A DNA stretch of 64,000 nucleotides from JAOPZW01 sp963835295 (lineage in GTDB: Bacteria; Actinomycetota; Thermoleophilia; Solirubrobacterales; Solirubrobacteraceae): positions 372,001 through 436,000 of the forward strand of contig CAWIEX010000014.1 in assembly GCA_963835295.1 (NCBI GenBank). Reading direction: 5' to 3'. Shown here one piece after another: positions 60,581 through 64,000 of the stretch; positions within the stretch are counted from its first letter, which is position 1, and each line of letters starts with the position of its first letter. Both the position numbers and the translations under genes were made by a program. The notes beneath the pieces are model-generated. The model was not told the DNA's origin, did not search any database, and saw only the letters and a program-made list of their open reading frames with translations.

Positions 60581-61700
60581 CACGGGGCTCGTCGTCGAGC
60601 GGGCTGAGGCCGACCGCGAGAGCGAGCTCGTCCTGCTTGCGGACAACCTCGCTGCGGCCGAAGTTGTTCAGCTCCGTCTGTCCTTGGCGGTCCACGAACT
60701 GCGTCAGTAGCTGCTGCGAGTAGCCCAGAACGATCGCCCAGGCGATGATCTGGGCGGGCGTGTCCAACGCACCCAGGCCGGGGATGAATCCCCCGCGCAT
60801 GAGCAGAAGACCCAGGACCGCCGTGAGGGCGCCGGTCGGGAGCTTGAGCACCGCCAGAGCGAGCGGCAACGTGAACGGAGTCGACGTGCCGCGGATTCGG
60901 CTGAGCGAACCAGCCGCCGCGACAGCAGCTGCCAGCAAGCCGACGCCCTCGATCAGCGCGAGGTCCCATTTGTCCGCGTGCTTCCTCATCGCGCTGTCGA
61001 CGGCGGATGTGATGGGCTTGGGCTGCCCTTGGGCAGCGGTGCCGCCCCCAGGGCTGTCGGTCATGGAGGTCGGGCACACAACGCCGTCCACGGGGTTGAA
61101 GCAGACTGGGAGGTTGCGAGGACCGACGAAGCCCACGACCGCGAGGATGACAGCGCCCAACATCAGCACGCCCGCCGTCGCATACAGAACCCGGGTGAAG
61201 CTACTGAGGCGCCTGACCTGACGGCGTGCTTCGGCGCTGGCAGCCTGCTGCGTGGCGACAACGAGATCTCGATCCCGCGAGCTCAGCGTAGGAGGCGGAT
61301 TTCGCATCAGCTCCGTGATGCGCTGGACGCGGGCGTCGCGTGCCGGGAGCTGACGCTTGATGTCGGCGAGGACTCCGGGTAATTGGCCGTAGACGTAGTG
61401 CGCCGGCGCTAGTCGCATGATCTCAGTGTCGACCGCGTCGAGATGGCTCGCGACGCGCTCCACAGCGCCGCCTCGACGAAAACGCGATCCGACGGCCGAG
61501 GCTGCGGCGTTCCAATGGGTCTCGATGGTGCGCATGGCGTCCTTGTTGAAGAGGCCCGCCGAGTCCGGGTGCCTGCGCAGCAGATCGATGACAAACCCCT
61601 GCTCGGCGATCCTGGCAAGAGACTGCTCCATCCACGGACGGCCCGGATGGGCGTACGGGACGGGCGGGTGTGCGGCCTCGCCCACAGTTGCCGTAGCCAT
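60534..61700 (-). CDS. Uncharacterised membrane protein, lower GC than neighbours
   Basis: The 388-residue protein has a soluble helical N-terminal 190 residues and about five membrane segments (near 195-220, 275-295, 300-330, 335-355). Two cysteines (NLPVCFNPVDGVVCP) lie in what looks like a loop. The end is a Ser/Pro-rich SPSPSASPSA, antisense to the SGSRSGSG tail of the preceding gene. Codon use is visibly less GC-rich than around it (many third-position A/T), suggesting later acquisition. I recognise no family. ATG at 61700 is chosen over a longer frame. Confidence 0.65.
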   Translation of the reverse strand: MATATVGEAAHPPVPYAHPGRPWMEQSLARIAEQGFVIDLLRRHPDSAGLFNKDAMRTIETHWNAAASAVGSRFRRGGAVERVASHLDAVDTEIMRLAPAHYVYGQLPGVLADIKRQLPARDARVQRITELMRNPPPTLSSRDRDLVVATQQAASAEARRQVRRLSSFTRVLYATAGVLMLGAVILAVVGFVGPRNLPVCFNPVDGVVCPTSMTDSPGGGTAAQGQPKPITSAVDSAMRKHADKWDLALIEGVGLLAAAVAAAGSLSRIRGTSTPFTLPLALAVLKLPTGALTAVLGLLLMRGGFIPGLGALDTPAQIIAWAIVLGYSQQLLTQFVDRQGQTELNNFGRSEVVRKQDELALAVGLSPLDDEPRATPPSSPSPSASPSA

Positions 61701-61831
61701 GGTTCCCCCCTCGGGCTGGCGATTGCTGAGGCATCCTGAGCATAGAGAGAGCACGCAACGCCGTGCTCAGAAGACCCCAGGAAATGTGGCATTTCCGGGC
61801 ACAAGCGATGCACTGTGAAGGATTCCAGCGC

Positions 61832-63958
61832 CTAGGCGCAGGTCACCAGCTGCCTCAGGCGCGTGTAGCGCGCGTGGGCGTCGCGGCGCCCGAGGGCCAC
61901 GTGCAGCGCGGCGCGCTCGCCGATCACGACGCAGACGCGCTCCGCGCGCGTGATCGCGGTGTAGACCAGGTTGCGCGTGAGCATCAGGTGGTGCCCGCGG
62001 TGCAGGACGACGACGACGGCCGGCGCCTGGGAGCCCTGCGCCTTGTGGATGGAGACCGCGTGGGCCAGGCGCATGGTGTCGAGCTCGCCGACGTCGAGGC
62101 TCAGGCGCCGGCCGTCGTCGCAGGCCAGCAGCACGCGGTCGCGCTCGGCGTTGTGGTGCTCGATGACGCCCATCTCGCCGTTCATCAGCTCGCGCTCGTG
62201 GTTGTTCTTGGTCTGGATGACGCGATCGAGGACGCGCAGCGGTGTCCCCGGGATGGCCGCCCCGTCGGCGTTGAGGCGCGCGCGCAGCTCGGCGTTGAGC
62301 GCGTCGATGCCGGCCGGCCCGCGGTGCATGGGAGCCACGACGAGCACCTCGGCGCGCGGGTCGAGGTCGTAGTGGGCCGGCAGGCGCTGCGCGGCGAGCG
62401 ACACGACCTCCTCGCGGATCGCGTCGGGGCCGGTGCGCTCGATGAAGAAGAAGTCGCGCAGGTCGCCCGGGCCAGCGACCGTCGGCGGCGGCGTCCCCGC
62501 GTTGACCGCGTGCGCGGCGCGGACGATGAGCGAGCGCGCGGCCTGGCGGAAGATCTCGGTCAGGCGCACGACCGGCACCGAGTCCGACTCGATGAGGTCG
62601 TCGAGCACGCGGCCGGGGCCGACCGGCGCGAGCTGGTCGACGTCGCCCACCAGCAGGACGTGGGTGCGCGGCCCGACGGCGCCGAAGAGCGCCTCGGCCA
62701 GGCGGACCGACAGCATCGAGGCCTCGTCGACGATGAGCACGTCGGTGCCGGGGATCGGGTCCTCGGGGCCGCGGGCGAAGCCCTCGTCGGGGGCGTACTC
62801 GAGCAGCCGGTGGATGGTCGTCGCCGGCGCGCCGGTGATCTCGGCCAGCCGGCGCGCCGCCTTGCCGGTGGGAGCGCACAGGCGCACCGTCCGCTTCTGC
62901 GCGTGCAGGAGGTCGACGAGCGCGCGCATCGTCATGGTCTTGCCGGTGCCTGGGCCGCCGGTGAGGATCGCGAGACGGCGCTCGAGCACGGCGCGCACGA
63001 CCGCCCACTGGGCGTCGATGGGGGCCAGGTCGCCGGTCGGGCGCTCGATCGCGCCCAGGCGCAGGCGCGGCTCGTCCTCGATGAGCTCGCGCACGTGGCG
63101 GGCCAGCCGCGTCTCGACGCCGTGCATGGCCGGGTCGAAGACGCGGTCGCCCTCGATCACCAGCCGGCCGCGGGCGGCGAGGTCGTCGATGCGGTCATCC
63201 GCGTCGGCGCCCAGCATGCGACGGGCGCGCTCGGCCAGCTCGGCGCGGGGGAGATGGCAATGGCCGTCGCTCTCGGCCTCGTGCAGGGCGTGACGCAGCC
63301 CGGCGTCCAGGCGCCCGGGGGAGTCCGGCGGGGTTCCGAGCGCCTGGGCGAGCGCGTCGGCCGTGGCGAAGCCGATGCCGTCGAGCTCGGTCAGGCCGTA
63401 GGGGTCCGAGCGCAGGGTCTCGATCGCGCCCGGGCCGTAGGCGCGATAGATGCGCGCGGCCACCGCCGCCGGCACGCCGTGCTCCTCGAGGAACAGCCGC
63501 ACCGCGCGCAGCGCGCCCTGGTCCTCCCAGGAGCGCACCGCAGCGCCGATCCGCCCCGGCCCGATGCCCGGTACCTCGCGCAGCACGCGGTCGGGATCGC
63601 GATCGACGGCGGCGAGGACGTGCTCGGGGCCGTGGCGCTCGAGCAGCCACTGCGCTCCGCGCGGGCCGACGTGCTTGACGGAGCCCAGGTAGGCGAGCAG
63701 CGCCGCCTCGCTGGCCGGCTCCTCGACGCGCGCGCGCTCGGCCACGAAGCGCCAGCCGTGGCGCGGATGGCGCTGCCAGCCGCCCTGCACGGCGACCGAC
63801 TCGCCCTCGTGGACGTGATCGAGCGCCCCGACGAGGACGACCTCCTCGCCCTCCTCGCTGACCCCGGCCAGCACCGTGAAGGCGCCGTCGGGCGCCCGCC
63901 AGCGCACGGCGGCCACCTCGACGCTGAGCGCGGTCTGTTCGGGGTCGAAGGGCTCCAC
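61832..63958 (-). CDS. recD2: RecD2-like DNA helicase
   Basis: The 708-residue SF1B helicase has an N-terminal OB-like region and helix-hairpin-helix segments (VKHVGPRGAQWLLERHG, EVPGIGPGRIG). Walker A is LTGGPGTGKTMTM and Walker B is VLIVDEASM. GDVDQLAPVGPG and the C-terminal HKAQGSQAP and TRNLVYTAITRA motifs follow. It unwinds DNA 5-prime to 3-prime and is stand-alone, with no RecB or RecC. It ends close to the window edge. Confidence 0.93.
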   Translation of the reverse strand: MEPFDPEQTALSVEVAAVRWRAPDGAFTVLAGVSEEGEEVVLVGALDHVHEGESVAVQGGWQRHPRHGWRFVAERARVEEPASEAALLAYLGSVKHVGPRGAQWLLERHGPEHVLAAVDRDPDRVLREVPGIGPGRIGAAVRSWEDQGALRAVRLFLEEHGVPAAVAARIYRAYGPGAIETLRSDPYGLTELDGIGFATADALAQALGTPPDSPGRLDAGLRHALHEAESDGHCHLPRAELAERARRMLGADADDRIDDLAARGRLVIEGDRVFDPAMHGVETRLARHVRELIEDEPRLRLGAIERPTGDLAPIDAQWAVVRAVLERRLAILTGGPGTGKTMTMRALVDLLHAQKRTVRLCAPTGKAARRLAEITGAPATTIHRLLEYAPDEGFARGPEDPIPGTDVLIVDEASMLSVRLAEALFGAVGPRTHVLLVGDVDQLAPVGPGRVLDDLIESDSVPVVRLTEIFRQAARSLIVRAAHAVNAGTPPPTVAGPGDLRDFFFIERTGPDAIREEVVSLAAQRLPAHYDLDPRAEVLVVAPMHRGPAGIDALNAELRARLNADGAAIPGTPLRVLDRVIQTKNNHERELMNGEMGVIEHHNAERDRVLLACDDGRRLSLDVGELDTMRLAHAVSIHKAQGSQAPAVVVVLHRGHHLMLTRNLVYTAITRAERVCVVIGERAALHVALGRRDAHARYTRLRQLVTCA

Positions 63959-64000
63959 GAGGCGAAGGTAGCGCCCCGCGCGGCGGGCTCTCTACCGCGG

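Overview
The window is a chromosomal segment of a very GC-rich bacterium, about 72-74 % GC by eye, with a strongly GC-biased third codon position. The gene content points to Actinomycetota: an actinobacterial integration host factor beside gmk, rpoZ and coaBC; LigD; a CysO-like sulfur carrier; a pyrR-led pyrimidine operon with a PyrR RNA site; and many GTG/TTG starts preceded at 6-10 nt by a TANNNT box without a Shine-Dalgarno, as in leaderless actinobacterial genes. A deep lineage such as Thermoleophilia is my guess, not something I can prove. There is no rRNA, CRISPR array, insertion sequence or prophage. One tRNA is present (Arg, CCG).

Layout. 1-4.3 kb: minus-strand genes (asparaginase, lipid kinase, winged-helix protein, CorA). 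4.35-6.05 kb: a SAM-I riboswitch controlling a threonine-synthase-like enzyme and a CysO/MoaD-type sulfur carrier, the most interesting unit here. 6-17.6 kb: mixed accessory genes (VOC protein, ribosome-protection-type GTPase, membrane hydrolase, MarR/DUF3224 pair with a perfect palindrome, L,D-transpeptidase, cysteine hydrolase, LigD, Pcm, NAPRTase, LuxR-type regulator). 17.6-25.7 kb: a secreted six-hairpin glycosidase, tRNA-Arg followed by a truncated MFS gene, a flippase/polyprenol-phosphate glycosyltransferase fusion, MscL, RNase Z, a PASTA protein and a HAD hydrolase. 25.7-34.6 kb: pyrR-pyrB-pyrC-carA-carB-pyrK-pyrD, nearly all overlapping by 4 nt or more. 34.7-37.2 kb: mihF-gmk-rpoZ-coaBC. 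37.2-42 kb: MoxR, DUF58, transglutaminase and TPR genes. 42.1-51.7 kb: rimP-nusA-ylxR-infB, a repeat and an APH-type gene, then DUF503-rbfA-nrnA-truB-ribF. 51.7-60.6 kb: SDR, rpsO, peroxiredoxin, DsbA-like, pnp, M16 protease, dapB and small genes. 60.5-64 kb: a lower-GC membrane protein and RecD2.

Two cross-cutting points. First, five genes (translational GTPase, flippase-glycosyltransferase, carB, pyrK, M16 protease) are each interrupted by exactly one base gained or lost in a short G or C run. Restoring that base gives a complete, family-typical protein, so I read these as assembly errors, not as pseudogenes. Second, three roughly 190-235 bp intergenic elements share long outer inverted repeats with unrelated inner hairpins, which looks like a genomic repeat family.
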